Shown here: positions 45,370 through 57,002 of the stretch, piece after piece
How the letters are laid out: each line of letters starts with the position of its first letter
How positions within the stretch are numbered: position 1 is the first letter of the stretch
DNA from: Symbiodinium natans
Taxonomy: Eukaryota > Sar > Dinophyceae > Suessiales > Symbiodiniaceae
DNA: 64,000 nt
Assembly: GCA_905221605.1 (NCBI GenBank)
Contig: CAJNDS010000075.1
Span: 89,501 to 153,500 of the forward strand
Direction of reading: 5' to 3'
Program-made: the position numbers and the translations under genes
The notes under the pieces: model-generated
The model's input: only the letters and a program-made list of their open reading frames with translations
Databases searched by the model: none
Told to the model about the DNA's origin: nothing

Positions 45370-47800
45370 CGCGCCGCTCGCCTACGAACATTCGGGTTGC
45401 ATGTCAGCGCAGCAACTTTCTACTGGGTGGGAGCGTGTCGCAGTTGTCAGAGCGTGTTTGTTGGGAGGTAAAGTGAAATGTTCAAATTCAGCCAAAAGAT
45501 GCCAGCCAGCATGTTGACAGCCGGTGGATGAAGTCTGGTGGGTCCTGACGTGCGAGTGCACCCCTGCATTGGCATGCGAGCAACAGGTTGCACCATTCAA
45601 CGCAGACGAAATAGTGACGTGACAATGCGGTTTGCTGCATAGCTTGGGCACGCGGGTATGAACCTGCGATCTGGTCGTGTTTTCGTTGTAAGTATTTTGT
45701 GTTCACGTGGCCCAGCACGCCTTTCAAGCTTTGTGGCAGGACAGTCTGCGTCGGACCGGACTACACGACTGACGGCGAGTCGAGTCAAGCGCCGGACCGA
45801 AAAAGAAGCCTGATTCGCAGGATTTGTAACATGAGCGGTTTTGTTTGTGGTCCCAGACCTGCAGCATTTACGTCGTCGGTAGCATTTACGTCGTCGGTTG
45901 CAATGCCCAACTCAGCCTTGGAAAGTCTTTGACAGACTTGCGTTGTGAGATGGCTTTAGGGCTGGGCTTGCTTCGGTCTCCAAGTCGCATGTTGGATGTG
46001 TTTGCTTAAAGAGACGGATGCCGCGAGATTGTAGTTGAATCTGGTGTCACGATACTGGCCGGCCATCCGTGTCACTTGGTTTATCGCAATGTGCGCCGGA
46101 GATGGGTTTGGGTATTTTTGGGTGCTTGGTGCTGGAGGTTGGGGTGTTTTTGCTTGAAGGTTCGCGCACGGGTTTTTGTAAGTTTATGCGAAGTTGTTGT
46201 TTTGAAATATATTGCATAGCGCAGTTGCATCACAGGAACGGGGGAGCTGACAGCTTTCGCGTGTGGAGCTATAAAACATGCAGCAACAATAAACGACTCC
46301 CAGTGTATTGGCTCACCCCCTTTAGTCACTGAGTACCGGTCCCAGCTAGTTCATTCGGCACATGGCTCGAATTTGGGTCGCGAGGTTGCGCGGCTTATGA
46401 GTTCCCAGCACTGTCCAATCTTGGCAACTTGCATGCTGCGAGGCCTGGGGTGTATTTGGTCTTGTGGCGTACTTCTGCTACGGTGTGGCCAAAAGTGCCA
46501 GGAGCCCAGATTGGATCATTGGATGGTGCGTGTTTCATAGTGGGCAAGGAAGTAGTGCATGATGACATCGTGACGTTTTTGAGCAAGCTGCAGCATGTCA
46601 GTGAAGGATCCTTACGGGTGCATGTGTTCGTTCCAAGCACTGCGCCGTTTCCAGCGGATGACATTTTTCAAACAAAAGCCGATGACTTGGTTTGTCATGC
46701 TAGACCGTCTCCATGTATGCTGCTGGTGAAGTCTCCGGCTTCGCAACTTCAGCTTGCGTCGCCGTGGTTTCGAATAAACTTGGGGGGGAGCACGTGCAAC
46801 CGTGCAAGCGCTTGGATTGCGCAGGAAGTCTGGGGCTGGGTGATGCTCCGCTTCTTCGCATATGCAGGGGCCCCATTGTTTTGAGAGTCCGCGCAACATC
46901 CTCTACCCCGAGCACGTTTTAAGCTCACGCTTGTCACAGAGCACCCTCGACTTGAGAGCTGGGAGCTCTGAAAACCCTGACCCTGCCGGATGCCCAAGCC
47001 ACACTGAATCTGACACCCCTGAATATTATTGGATCCTTGAACCAGAACCCACACCCTGATCTTAAGCTTTTCACCATACTCGCCCGAAAGTTTCATTGGG
47101 TAGTGCATCAAACCGCGGCTCAGCTATTGCTTGACACAAGAGGCGTGTTGAGTCCCTCCAAAGCAGTGCGATCGTCCAGAAGAGGCTGGCGCCACGTTGT
47201 GGGAACACTGAGGCACCAGCATGCTTGCTAAATGCTACCTGCCCAACGTCAGTGCTCGACGCGTGCGTTCGGAACCCTGACTTTAAAGCCTCACGAAATC
47301 CCCAAAGAGATGTTTTTTGTTGTTTCCCGTTTCAGCGTGTGCAACTGATCCCATACGGACATCCTTCTTCCTGGGGGCGGAGGGCCTGAGAGTTGTTTTT
47401 GCGATCATGCAGATTTCAGGCTTCTTCGTGTGGGTGGTTCTTGTGAGCGTCGGCCGTGTGTGGAATACATGACGTAGGGCCTAGGGCAAAACATTGTTAG
47501 CTTAGTAGCCAAGCTGGTGTTTCTTCCAGTTGTTTGCAGCATTTGTTCTTGCAAACTTGCTTTCTGTTCGTACAAGTGGAAGAGCTCGGCTGAGAAATTT
47601 GGATCATCGGGATGAAGAGAAACACAACTTGCATGTACTTCTTCTGATTTTTGGCACAGCTGGAAGGCAGAGGCTAGTCGTTGCTTTCGTGCTGTCATTG
47701 TGCTATTGTTACTTTTGCGAATGCTGTCATTTGGCCTGGTGCTACTGCCACGGTTTTCATCTCTTCGCCGCAGTTTTGGGATTGGCTTCAAGCTGTTTGT
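45370..47800. other. Spacer without supported gene
   Basis: Several overlapping frames exist on both strands (for example 46,429-46,884 +), but none shows a recognisable motif. No telomere-like tract is visible here, unlike most other spacers. Confidence 0.45.
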
Positions 47801-47818
47801 TTCTAGCTCACCGTCGCG

Positions 47819-48998
47819 ATGACAGATAGCGAAGTGAGTACAGATGGGGAGTCAGAGTGTTCAACGGTTGAAGTTGCGAACGTCGATTTGGCTGCTTCCT
47901 ATCGCCCTGAAGGGGTGTTTCACCTCACGGAGACACTGACTGAGTCACAGTCTGCCAAGCCCACCAAGAGCCGGCATTTTACTCCCAACATTCAGGCGCT
48001 GGTCCTCACAACGATTCTTTTCACGGTGATAACCCTCGCACAACTGGTAGCGGCGCAGATCGCGAACTCACAAGCCCTGCTAATGGACTGCATCTCGATG
48101 GGCGTTGATGCACTCACCTACATGGGCAACATCTGGGTGGAGTGCCGGAAGCGAGACGGTGCCCCTCACGAGGGCTCCCAGATTATTGTTTGCGTTTTGT
48201 CATTGAGTTGTTTGCTGTATTGCACCTGGAGTGCTTCTCAGGAAAGCTTGGACACCATTCAGGGCTGCCAGGGGCTTGCAGTTAGCGAGGAGGCGCCGTC
48301 TGACGACGTCAACGGGAACATCACTCTGGCCTTTGGTCTGGGTGGAGTTGTGTTTGACGTCATTTCGCTTTGGTCGTTTCGCCGTAGCCACCGACACCTG
48401 CAGGCAGCTAAAGCAGCCTCAACCCCTTTAATCTCGAACCCCTTGATGCTTCACATTCTTGTGTACGACTAAGATAGTACCAGCAGCAGGGGGGTTAACA
48501 TGCTACTTTCGAGAAGATGGTTGTCGAAAGCCGGAAGCAGCAACACATGTCGTGGCAGCATCCAGTCTGGCATCAGAAGCAGTCAAAGGTGCTGAGTCAC
48601 AGTCGTAGTTCGAAATCCCAATACAAACAGCAGCCAAGGAAAGCAGGTTGAGGGACCTGCGGTGAATATGTTCACCGCTCTTTTGCACGTTGGGGCGGAC
48701 TTCCTGCGCTCAGTGTCGACAGTTGTGATGTCCCTCCTGATCCTTGGAGTCTGAGTAGAAGCAAAGCTTTTTCCTAATCTCGGAAGCTGTAGAGAAGCAT
48801 TTGGCCATATGAACTGACCCCACAATCAGAAAATCTGTCAGGATCATGTTTGCACACGTGGACTCCACCTGCTTGGACGCCTACACAAGCCTGGTGATCG
48901 GTGCTTCCATCGTGGCTGGAGCTTTCTTCGGCTTGGTCAACTTGGGAAAGCTTCTGAGGCAGTGGTCTCGGAGGATCGCAGCCAGAAGTGCTTCATAA
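47819..48998 (+). CDS. Cation diffusion facilitator (CDF/ZnT-like) transporter, three exons
   Basis: Membrane antiporter family exporting Zn, Mn or related metals from the cytosol. Exons 47819-48403, 48647-48738 and 48842-48998 join in frame through a GC-AG and a GA-AG intron to 277 residues and TAA. Six hydrophobic segments fit the CDF plan: about 60-80, 83-107, 120-136, 158-176, 202-222 and 235-257. The metal-site motif in TM5 is intact (NMFTALLHVGAD, H209 and D213). In TM2 the usual HxxxD is SMGVD (S93, D97). There is no His-rich loop beyond RRSHRHLQ and no C-terminal cytoplasmic domain, so the protein is short for the family. The start ATG opens an acidic N-terminus; an earlier start was not found. 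The GA-AG junction is ambiguous by four bases because GATC is repeated at both ends. Confidence 0.8.
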
Positions 48999-49767
48999 TC
49001 TTCATTAGTCGCCGGCTCATGTCGCGCAGGTCAGTTTACATTGGCTACAGTACAGTTGACCCCAAGAGCAGCCCGGATCTGATTGGCCCAGCTGAGCTGC
49101 GCACAGACGTTGATTTGTAAATCGTGCTGCGCAATTAAGGCGCGGCATACGCAAGACTTGTAGAATCTTGCCGGCCATGTGGAGGTTTCCGAGACGAGCT
49201 GGTTTCATGGTCTCGTATGTAGCGGTTGGCCGACAATCAGTCGGAAACTCCTAATGCTGAGGTTTTCCACAGAGCTTCTCTGTAAAGACAGGACGGCGTC
49301 CGGAACCTGGTGCTCTCGTTTCGTTTGAGACAGGCGTTGTGCGGCCACAGCCGCACATGTACCTGGCGCCAATATCCTGTGTGTAGATCTCTTGGTGGAC
49401 GGGCTCTTGAGTCTCAGCGTCTGAGATGTGATGACACTTTGACGCCGCCGTACAGGGACCTTGAGGCCGACCATTTTGTTGAGTGAGTAGCGGATCTTTG
49501 GGCAAAGCTATGCAAAGCCACAGGTGCTTCTTGCGACCCCAGTGTTGCTTCGGAAAGGAAGATGCGACGACCACATGCAGTAATTTTGGCTGCAGCCAGC
49601 CCTTGTAGTGTGTATGTATAAAGGGATCTCAACGTCCTTTCTTTTGCAGACATAAGAGGTGTGAGTCATCAATTGCTAGCCAGCAACACACTGCTGGCTG
49701 ACAATAAGCTTACTGTGAATGCCACGGGAAGTTCAGTATTTCGCCGTTAATTATTCTGCACTGAGCC

Positions 49768-50940
49768 ATGATCACCCTGAATAAGCTGCAACGGTTGTCC
49801 AGCTTGCAAGCTGCCCGGCTTGGCGTCATCAAACTTGCAGCCAGCAGAGTGTGTACGCCAGCTCCACTATGTGCAGAAGAACCTGTGGAGGCTGATATTT
49901 CTCGGTTGTTGTTGATTGGCGCGGTGGGCGCGGCTGCTGTGGGCACCGGGTCGTGGCTCCTGAGGCCACGTGCCGAGGTGCTCTCTGATCGAATTTACCC
50001 GCGTGACTGGCGGTATGTATGCGAGGGGCAGCGCTTCCTACTCTGTGCTCCGAAGGGAACCGACAAGTTACGCGACTGGGGCCGCTGGGGCGGCTATGTA
50101 TTGCAGCTGCGCAAGAGTCCCGGCGCGAGCAGCAACGCTATGGAGAAGCTGGACACGACGAACAGCTTGGACGGGCAAGTCGGCGTCCAGCGCATGCTCA
50201 GCATGGCAATTCCGCGACTTTTCCTCAGCATCCCAGAAATTGTTAGCGTGCCAGGCGCAGATGTCAGGGCTTTGGATGCGCACCTCCTAGCAGCCAGGCC
50301 TCAGAATCAGCGCAGGCAACGTCTGGATGTCCACGAAGAGCCTGGACGAGTTGCTAAGGTGCTTCTCCTTCGCAAAGAAAACCTGCTCGATGCGTGGGCA
50401 CCATCTTTGTCGCTGGAGCTATCGCCTGGATGTGGTGTGAAGGAAATCGACGGCATGCCCTCCCGGCATTCCATGGCTTTCCAGCTTGCCAACGGCAAGG
50501 CCGAGCAAGACTGGAACTTGACACTCTTTTCAAAGAACTCCGCCGAGTGTGCAGGTGCTATTTCAAAGTCAGTTTTAGATCCAAGTTGTAACGGTTGCGA
50601 GGTCTTCGGCAGTGGCGGAAGACATATCGGTCACACAAATGTGAGCACACGTGATGAGCTGTTGCAGAGCCTTGGCCTGTCCCTGGAAGAGGTTGCAGAA
50701 GCAGGGGCCGCCATCTTATCAAGCCAGGACTCGGTGTTGGATTCTTTGCGGAGGCTGCAGGTGTTTGCGGCCGGCAACGCCGAGCGACTTGCGGGCCAAA
50801 TGCTTGTGGAGCTGCGAAAGCATCGCAACGAAAGCCCAGATGGCCCGGATGTGCTCCTGCAAACCCAGCACTTTCAAGCCGCTCTGGCTGCTTTGGCCAA
50901 GTCTCCGCGCCGGGCCCTCAGACCTTCAAGCACGGCATAG
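49768..50940 (+). CDS. Single-exon protein resembling inositol-pentakisphosphate 2-kinase (IPK1)
   Basis: IPK1 phosphorylates the 2-position of InsP5 to make phytate. The 390-residue frame has a basic, alcohol-rich N-terminus, a hydrophobic segment at 46-65 (possible anchor or part of a targeting leader), then DWRYVCEGQRFLLC (80-93) and YVLQLRKS (110-117), resembling the W-Y-EG...VL-R-K start of the kinase. Next come AARPQNQRRQRLD (175-187) and LSLELSPGCG (214-223) at the place of the family EIKPKxG motif, and ILSSQDSVLDSLRRLQ (316-331). The lysines expected in EIKPK are absent, and the C-terminal catalytic region seems missing, so it may be a pseudoenzyme or lack exons. The family call is by eye and moderate; the open frame itself is convincing. 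It starts 770 bp after the CDF gene, same strand. Confidence 0.55.
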   Translation: MITLNKLQRLSSLQAARLGVIKLAASRVCTPAPLCAEEPVEADISRLLLIGAVGAAAVGTGSWLLRPRAEVLSDRIYPRDWRYVCEGQRFLLCAPKGTDKLRDWGRWGGYVLQLRKSPGASSNAMEKLDTTNSLDGQVGVQRMLSMAIPRLFLSIPEIVSVPGADVRALDAHLLAARPQNQRRQRLDVHEEPGRVAKVLLLRKENLLDAWAPSLSLELSPGCGVKEIDGMPSRHSMAFQLANGKAEQDWNLTLFSKNSAECAGAISKSVLDPSCNGCEVFGSGGRHIGHTNVSTRDELLQSLGLSLEEVAEAGAAILSSQDSVLDSLRRLQVFAAGNAERLAGQMLVELRKHRNESPDGPDVLLQTQHFQAALAALAKSPRRALRPSSTA

Positions 50941-51269
50941 CACGGCAGTCCCTTGCTCCCTTACCCTGAAAAATTCAGGGAATGCGATGAATGCGATAAA
51001 CTTCGAACACGCTGAACAGAAAATCGTGGCATTCCGTCCCGAGGTTCCAGGGTGCCGGGCTCAGGGGACCTTGGTCAGAGCTTTCGGGGGAGAGTTCAGG
51101 ATTTTGGGCAGCGTTTGCCGTTGAGCTTGGGCAGCTAGGGTGCTTTTGGAGTTTGAGGTGTGGGCTGTGGAGGTGTGCGTTTGGGACGTAGGCTCATGTG
51201 CCTGAACAGGCTCATACAGGCCATCAGGCCTTCCATCCATAACCAACCCCCTCCCAAAACCTGCGAACC

Positions 51270-53830
51270 CAATTTAAGGTTTGGGTTTTCAGGAACACTA
51301 TGCTGAAAGGTTGCCATCAAGCACCACTGCCATCCAGGAGATCCATGAGAACGAGGCGTTGCGACTCTTGAGCACTTCAAGATGGAGAGCTCGAGAGGCT
51401 CCGGAAGCTTCGCGGTCCACGGGCAATTAGTGCCAACACGTTCGGCTCGACTCGTAAGGCCCCGAACTCATCCAAACTCCAAAACAATCCTAAGCCACCT
51501 AGCCGCCAAAGCTCCTGACTCTGAAACGTCTTAACTCCCTCACGGTGTGAAGGCAAACCTTGTGCCACCTTGTGCCAGGTCGAGGCGGCCCAGCGCCTCC
51601 CAGCTATTGAGGTTTTCGGGTTGAGGGTTGAGGCTTATGATTTTAAGGTTAGGCTTTCTGTAGGTGGTAGGGAGAAGGGCCCGAGTTCTTTCCTTGTGCA
51701 GTTGAGCAGGGATTCAGGGATTCGGTCTGTGGTGCAGGGGTTGCATGGTTTGGTGGTCTGGAGCTTTCTATAAGTTTTTTTTTTTTTTGGGGGGGGAGGG
51801 GTGTTGTTTGTATAAGCACAAAGCCTTGCTTCATTTTGCCACAAGCGCATGCGCCGAATTCTGAGCACGGATCTTCATCTCGGATCGGCATCGCTTGTGG
51901 AAGCCAACCCAGGCTCCTGCCTAGTAAGCGTTTATCGTTTAGAACTTAGTTTCTTCTTGAATTGGGGAACAAGCATACAAACACCGTCCAGCAATCATTC
52001 TCCAATTGAAAGTACGTCGTGGCAGAACCAATAAGCCACAACAAAAGAAAGCAACCCTGACTGCCCCGCCACTTGTTGCATCCGGAAGTTCCATGGAGTG
52101 ATGATTCCGCACCATGCGAACCGTTTTTGTTCCCACAGTACAACGTCAGAGTAAGGTATGTCCTCCACCCCAAAGAGCAAAAACACAAGGAAGCTCATAG
52201 TCTTTCAGTTCTTGTGATGCGCTCCTGGGAGTCCCTCCTCTCAAAATTCAAAAGCAGCCACGCACCCATACCGACTTACACCTGAGCCTAAACCTGCAGC
52301 TGTCCCTGCGCAGCTTTGCCAAGGTTGGCTTTCTCTTTTCCTTCTTGGACGTGGAGCATTCCACGCCAAGGTGTTGCTCAACTTTGTTCGTCATTCCCAG
52401 GCGCGGCTGCAGCACCGGAAGCCCCTGCCACAGACTGCAATCTTACTGTGCAGAGTTTTGGGTGGGGTTTTGGGGCTAGTGCACTTGGCGCCATGCTTGA
52501 ATTTAGGGGCTGACCTCCCACCCCAAATCCAAGAACCAACGCTGCACTGGGCCCCTGAACCCTAAAGGCACCGTCCTGAAGCCTTGTTGCGGAAGGTGGG
52601 CTCCGAGACCTTACCTGGGCTGCCGGCTCAGTGTCCGGGAAGAGCCTTCTCTGGGAGCTGTTCTAGGAAGGGCTCCTTCATGCTGTTGTTGCCGTCACAA
52701 CTCGAATTAGGTAAGGTTTTAAGACCCTGACCCACCCCTATGCGGCAGTGGACTTGGGCTCTCGAAAATTTGTGGCAACGTTTGGCGGCGTGGAGCCGTG
52801 TTGGCAGCAAAGGATGGGCCCAAGAGGCTTTGAGGGTTCAGTTGTTTCAGGTTTCGTTCTTCGCTTTTGGGGCCCTCCATTGGCCGGGCATGGACTCAGC
52901 AGAAGTTTTCTTGCCGCGTCATGTCGTGACCTACTATAGGGTTTAGGCTGTAGTTCCGGAGTCATTTGGGCACATGTGGGTTTGTGGATTCACGCTTCTT
53001 ATTGAGGGATACCTTGGTAAGCCTGCCATTCGGAGACGCAGAGCTTCAGGCCAGCCGCACGCTTTCGGCCGTTGTCACAATGGCTTCCTGACAAGAGTTC
53101 CTTGACGGCACTGCTTCTCTGCAGATTTGGCGGCTTCAGCATTTGTTTGTTTGTTTGTCTGTTTGTTTGTTTGTTTGTCTGTTTGTTTGAACACGAGGTT
53201 TCAGCTGGGGGGCTTGAGGTTGGCGGAACCAGCTCAGGGTTGGAGTTCAGGGCTCAGGGGTGTTGAATCTCAACACATCTGATGTGTTGAGACTTTACGT
53301 GTGTTTTACGCGTGTTTTGGAGTTGTTTAGAGTTCTTGGCGGTTTTGGGTGTAGGGCTCGAAACAGCGAATTTGTCAGCCCTGTCAGGCTGGGCAGCGGA
53401 CATCCTCGCCGCTGCCCTGGCTTGCCTGAAGCATACAAGACATGCCCCAGGCCCTGGACAGAACCCTGCCATGCTCGCGCCTGCGAAACCTTTGCAAGGT
53501 GCGGACGACGGTGGTGGGTCGGTGACCTCAGGTGGCTACGGCCACTTAGCACTTGAGTGTTTTTGTCGAATATCGGGGCCTGACGGAGTACGGGCTGAAG
53601 TGGAGGTGGCTCTTGTGGTTGTAGGACCGAAGTTTTCTCGGGATGTCTTGGGACAGGCTCCACAGCGCACTCAGTGGTATGAACTCCCTCCACAATCTTC
53701 TGGATGTGTAGTGCAGCCCCGGATCAACACACATGAGCGCCGAGAAGTTGCTGCCACTGTTCAAGCCCAGAACTGCTGCTGGAATCCCAAACCGAGCATT
53801 GCCCAGGCCTCGAGCCCGCGTGTATCGAGG
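51270..53830 (+). CDS. Unidentified exon-like islands
   Basis: Protein-like stretches on the + strand: about 51,290-51,375 (RLPSSTTAIQEIHENEALRL), 51,578-51,612 (QVEAAQRLPAIE), 52,290-52,375 (LRSFAKVGFLFSFLDVEH), 52,625-52,710 (KGSFMLLLPSQLELG ending at a GT donor), 53,000-53,060 (RDTLVSLPFGDAELQ) and 53,355-53,540 (ANLSALSGWAADILAAALAC). They are separated by decayed TTTAGGG DNA. No family is recognised and the joins were not solved. They could be N-terminal exons of the SET gene downstream or a separate gene. Confidence 0.35.
53147..53188. repeat. (TTTG)n / TTTGTCTG short tandem repeat
   Basis: About ten tetramers of TTTG with TCTG variants. Confidence 0.9.
53267..53291. repeat. Perfect 12-bp palindrome
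   Basis: TCTCAACACATC followed after one base by its reverse complement GATGTGTTGAGA. It lies between exon-like islands; function unknown. Confidence 0.85.
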
Positions 53831-54880
53831 AGATAGACCTTTGCTCCGGGGAGCTGGAGACGATAGTGGCACAGTACCAGAAGGCATTCGGCATTTTCGG
53901 ATTTGTTGTTGTAAATTTGGATGTTCGGGTTGCATGTTGGTTGGTTGATGTTTTTCTTTCGGTTTTCGGGTCTACACGCAGCGTGGACCTGGAAATCATG
54001 TGACTGTCGTAGAACCACGTGCTACCGTGCGGCTCGTGGCTGTATACAAACGAATGACATCTAGTATGCGTGCGCGATTATGATGTCGATGGCGCGACTG
54101 CCTACCTCTCCCTTCCCTGGCTACCAAACCCATCGCGATTTGAGATATTGGGGCAATTATACTGCCAATTCATCGCGTGTCACATGTTTGCATTTGCACT
54201 GTTTTTCAGCTAACGGCAGATGTCCCTCCTGTAACATTGCAGGTTCAGTGTAATCTTTAGCGGTGAGACTGAAGAGCTTTGCTTCGCAGGTTGCCGCAGC
54301 GTGACAGCGTCTCGCAACGTCTGGCAGCATGAGCCTTGTCTAGGCAAGGTGGCTCGTGCTCGACCGCAGTCTGCGCCTTGCCGAAAAACAGTGAAGCCGC
54401 TTGCCCCTGCACCTCGAGACCTGCACTTGCGAAGCATAGACCTGCACGTAGACGCGTCGGCCGAAGTCTGGAGTGCCCGGCAGCAATGCTAGGCACAAAA
54501 TTGCAGTGCTTAAGCGCACGCCTATGTGCAAGGATTGTTCAGGTGGGGTACTTCTATCCGAGGATGTCCGAGGCAGCTGCGGGTGGCTCGAGGGATAGGC
54601 AAGGTGGTTCCCAATACGCTGGCATGGGCATCTGGAGCAAGCAGGGAGCTTGCCGTCCCTTTGCCGCCGCTTGGATCTTCTTGAGCAAGTATCTTCATGA
54701 GGAGATTTGTTCAAGGGAAGTTTTCTTGTCAGGTACCAATACTGGGAGTTGCTTCTGCCTAAGCCCTCCCTAAGTCCCGAAACCCTACAGTACGAACTCG
54801 GGAAGCCTCAACCCCAAACTCTGCAAGCTGCTTGACGACCAATGTCAGGTTTTCAGGGGTTAGGCTCACTCCTTTTTCCC

Positions 54881-54980
54881 CTGGTTCATGGTAGGGAACA
54901 AAGGAATGAGGGCCCTATCTATACCCTTAAGGGATTATGCAGGACCCTAATTCCCTCATTCCCTTCTAGGCACCAGCCAG
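54881..54980. mobile_element. 100-bp palindromic MITE-like element, copy 2
   Basis: Same family as 24605-24706: it shares GGAATGAGGGCCCTA, a central ATACCCTT..AAGGGAT and CCCTCATTCCC, and ends with AGCCAG. The two copies have diverged mostly in the outer arms. Confidence 0.8.
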
Positions 54981-55009
54981 TTTTTTTGCAGTTTAGGGTT
55001 CAAACGCTG

Positions 55010-55500
55010 AGGCCTTCGTGAAGAAGCGCTGGTCGAAGCGGCCGCCTCCATGTGAGGGCTTCTTGGAGTCCGAGGCGCCTAGAAAAGCCGCGAGAGCCAC
55101 GGCAGAACAGAGAGCCGCCGGAGAGTACACAGACCTAGGCTCTTAGCCCTAAGCCCTAAGCCCTAAGCCTTAAGCCCTAAGCCCTGAGCCCTCAGCCCTC
55201 AGCCCTCAGCCCTAAGCCTTAAAGCCTAAGGCCGAAACCCTAAACCCTGTGATGAGTTGAGCCAGTGTCGAGTTGAGGCTCTTGAGCTGCCTCCTTAAAA
55301 AAGCAAAAGATGGGTTGCGTGATACAAGTACGCCTCATGTTCACGGGTGTTCGATGTTTCAGATGACGGCAAATTGAGCAAGGCCTGAGACCCCCTAGTC
55401 TACTCGTATGAACCCTTTGACAACCTCTGGAGGCGCCAGCTCTACCGGCCTACGAGAGGCTTTGGCACAACCGGTGCCGCCGCGAGGCCGGGGAGTCCTC
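55010..55500 (+). other. Exon-like islands around a CCCTAAG tract
   Basis: Two protein-like stretches, about 55,010-55,140 (EAFVKKRWSKRPPPCEGF) and 55,395-55,490 (SYEPFDNLWRRQLYRPTRGF), flank a CCCTAAG/CCCTCAG/CCCTAAA repeat (55,140-55,250). They may be exons of the SET gene or of an unknown gene. Confidence 0.3.
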
Positions 55501-57002
55501 TTGCATGTGACAGACGCTGAAAACTGCAGCGGGCCCTACTCGGGGCGGATTTTATAGCTCACATCGCTTTCATGGCAACATGCACTTCGCACCAGGCCCT
55601 GGCACTGATCTAAACTGTCACAACCGTCAGCCGATGCAGCGCCCACAATTAGGTTCACTGCGTTTCGGAACGTTTCGGAGCCCACGACCCGGGATCCAAG
55701 CTGCACTTCGCCAAATATCGGACGAACTGCGCCGCATTGGGCGGTTTGCATTTGGGGCAGGGCTTTGGATGGATCAAGCTGCCGTTGCCGTCAGCACACA
55801 AAGCGTCCACATTGGGCTTGCATTTGGGAGCCTTCTGGTGTCAGGTTTGTGGGACACACATCCCATCTTGCCCTTGGCACATGGATCCGACAAGAAGCGA
55901 AACAGTTTGAACACATTTTGGTCGGCAAATTAACTTGGCCAATCAGCCCCTCTATGAAGTCAAGTCTTGTTCAGGACTGTCGCGACTGTGTGAGGGTGTC
56001 TGCGTCTTCAAGATCAATAGCCAGCCGTGCCTTGCAATTGTCCCCAGACCGCGGGTAACACAGGAAAAGGGTTCTACATGCATGCAATAAAAATGCATGC
56101 AATAAAAGTGAACGTCTCTTTTGGGATTCGTGGGGAATATGTTCTACTCGGCATCTTCGAGGTTTGGGGGATTTCGAACTCCGTGGCTGACAAGGAAATC
56201 AGGCATCCGCATCGGGGTGCCGGATTTTTGGATTCGATTCTTCCTGCTGATGCGCATACCCCGCAATGAGCGTCCACACGGGGGTGATCTGCATGTCACC
56301 GCATGATGTATTTGTGACTCCCCCCCCCCTTTTCAGCCCGGCATGGTTCGTTTGAGGATCTGGGTTCCAAAGTATTGGGCCTCAACCCGTGTGAGTTGCA
56401 GCCGGTGTTTCGAGGAGGCTTGTGACGATTGTTTTCACGAATTCCAAAAAAATGTCCGATGCCCCGATTCACCATGATTGATCCATGTTGAGCTTCAACC
56501 TTGCAAAATTCCAAAGAGGTATGTGCAACTTAAACAACCCGCTCAACCCTTGCCGCGAAACGACAGAAACACATCGAAGTACAGAAGCGAAGCAGCACAA
56601 ACCGAAAGGTGCTGCTGGCCCCTGAGCCGTCCCAAAGCCTTGGCGCCTGCGCCTGTACCAGAATTGCACGTGGGAACTTTTGTTGGTTCTGAAGGTTTCC
56701 CGCCTTTTCGGGTCAGGTGCTTCAAGGGAAAATTCGGAACTTGTTCAGAAGCCAAGCTCGTTGGACTTTGTGGAGGAAGACAGTTGCAGTACGGTGAGAA
56801 GCGCCCTGAATATGAAAACTCCAGTTCTGAGGATCGCGACCTAGGACCTTGGATGGGGATCTATTCACTTCGTGCCCCCCCCCCCCTTCCCCCCCGCCAA
56901 ATGTAAAATGCGTGAACGCGTGAACCAAAACCCCAAAGGCCATAAAACCCTGAACCCTGAAGTTCAGGTTTGGTTGAGCTTCTGAGCTAACCTTCCAAAT
57001 AG

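Noticed and set aside
43933-45517. Open frames of 342-468 codons on both strands
   Set aside because: They are translations of a 9-10 bp minisatellite and GGT array without stops; all frames are open and none has non-repeat domain content.
46429-46884. 151-codon + frame (MHAARPGVYLVLW...)
   Set aside because: An overlapping minus frame is equally plausible, with no motif and no flanking exon support.
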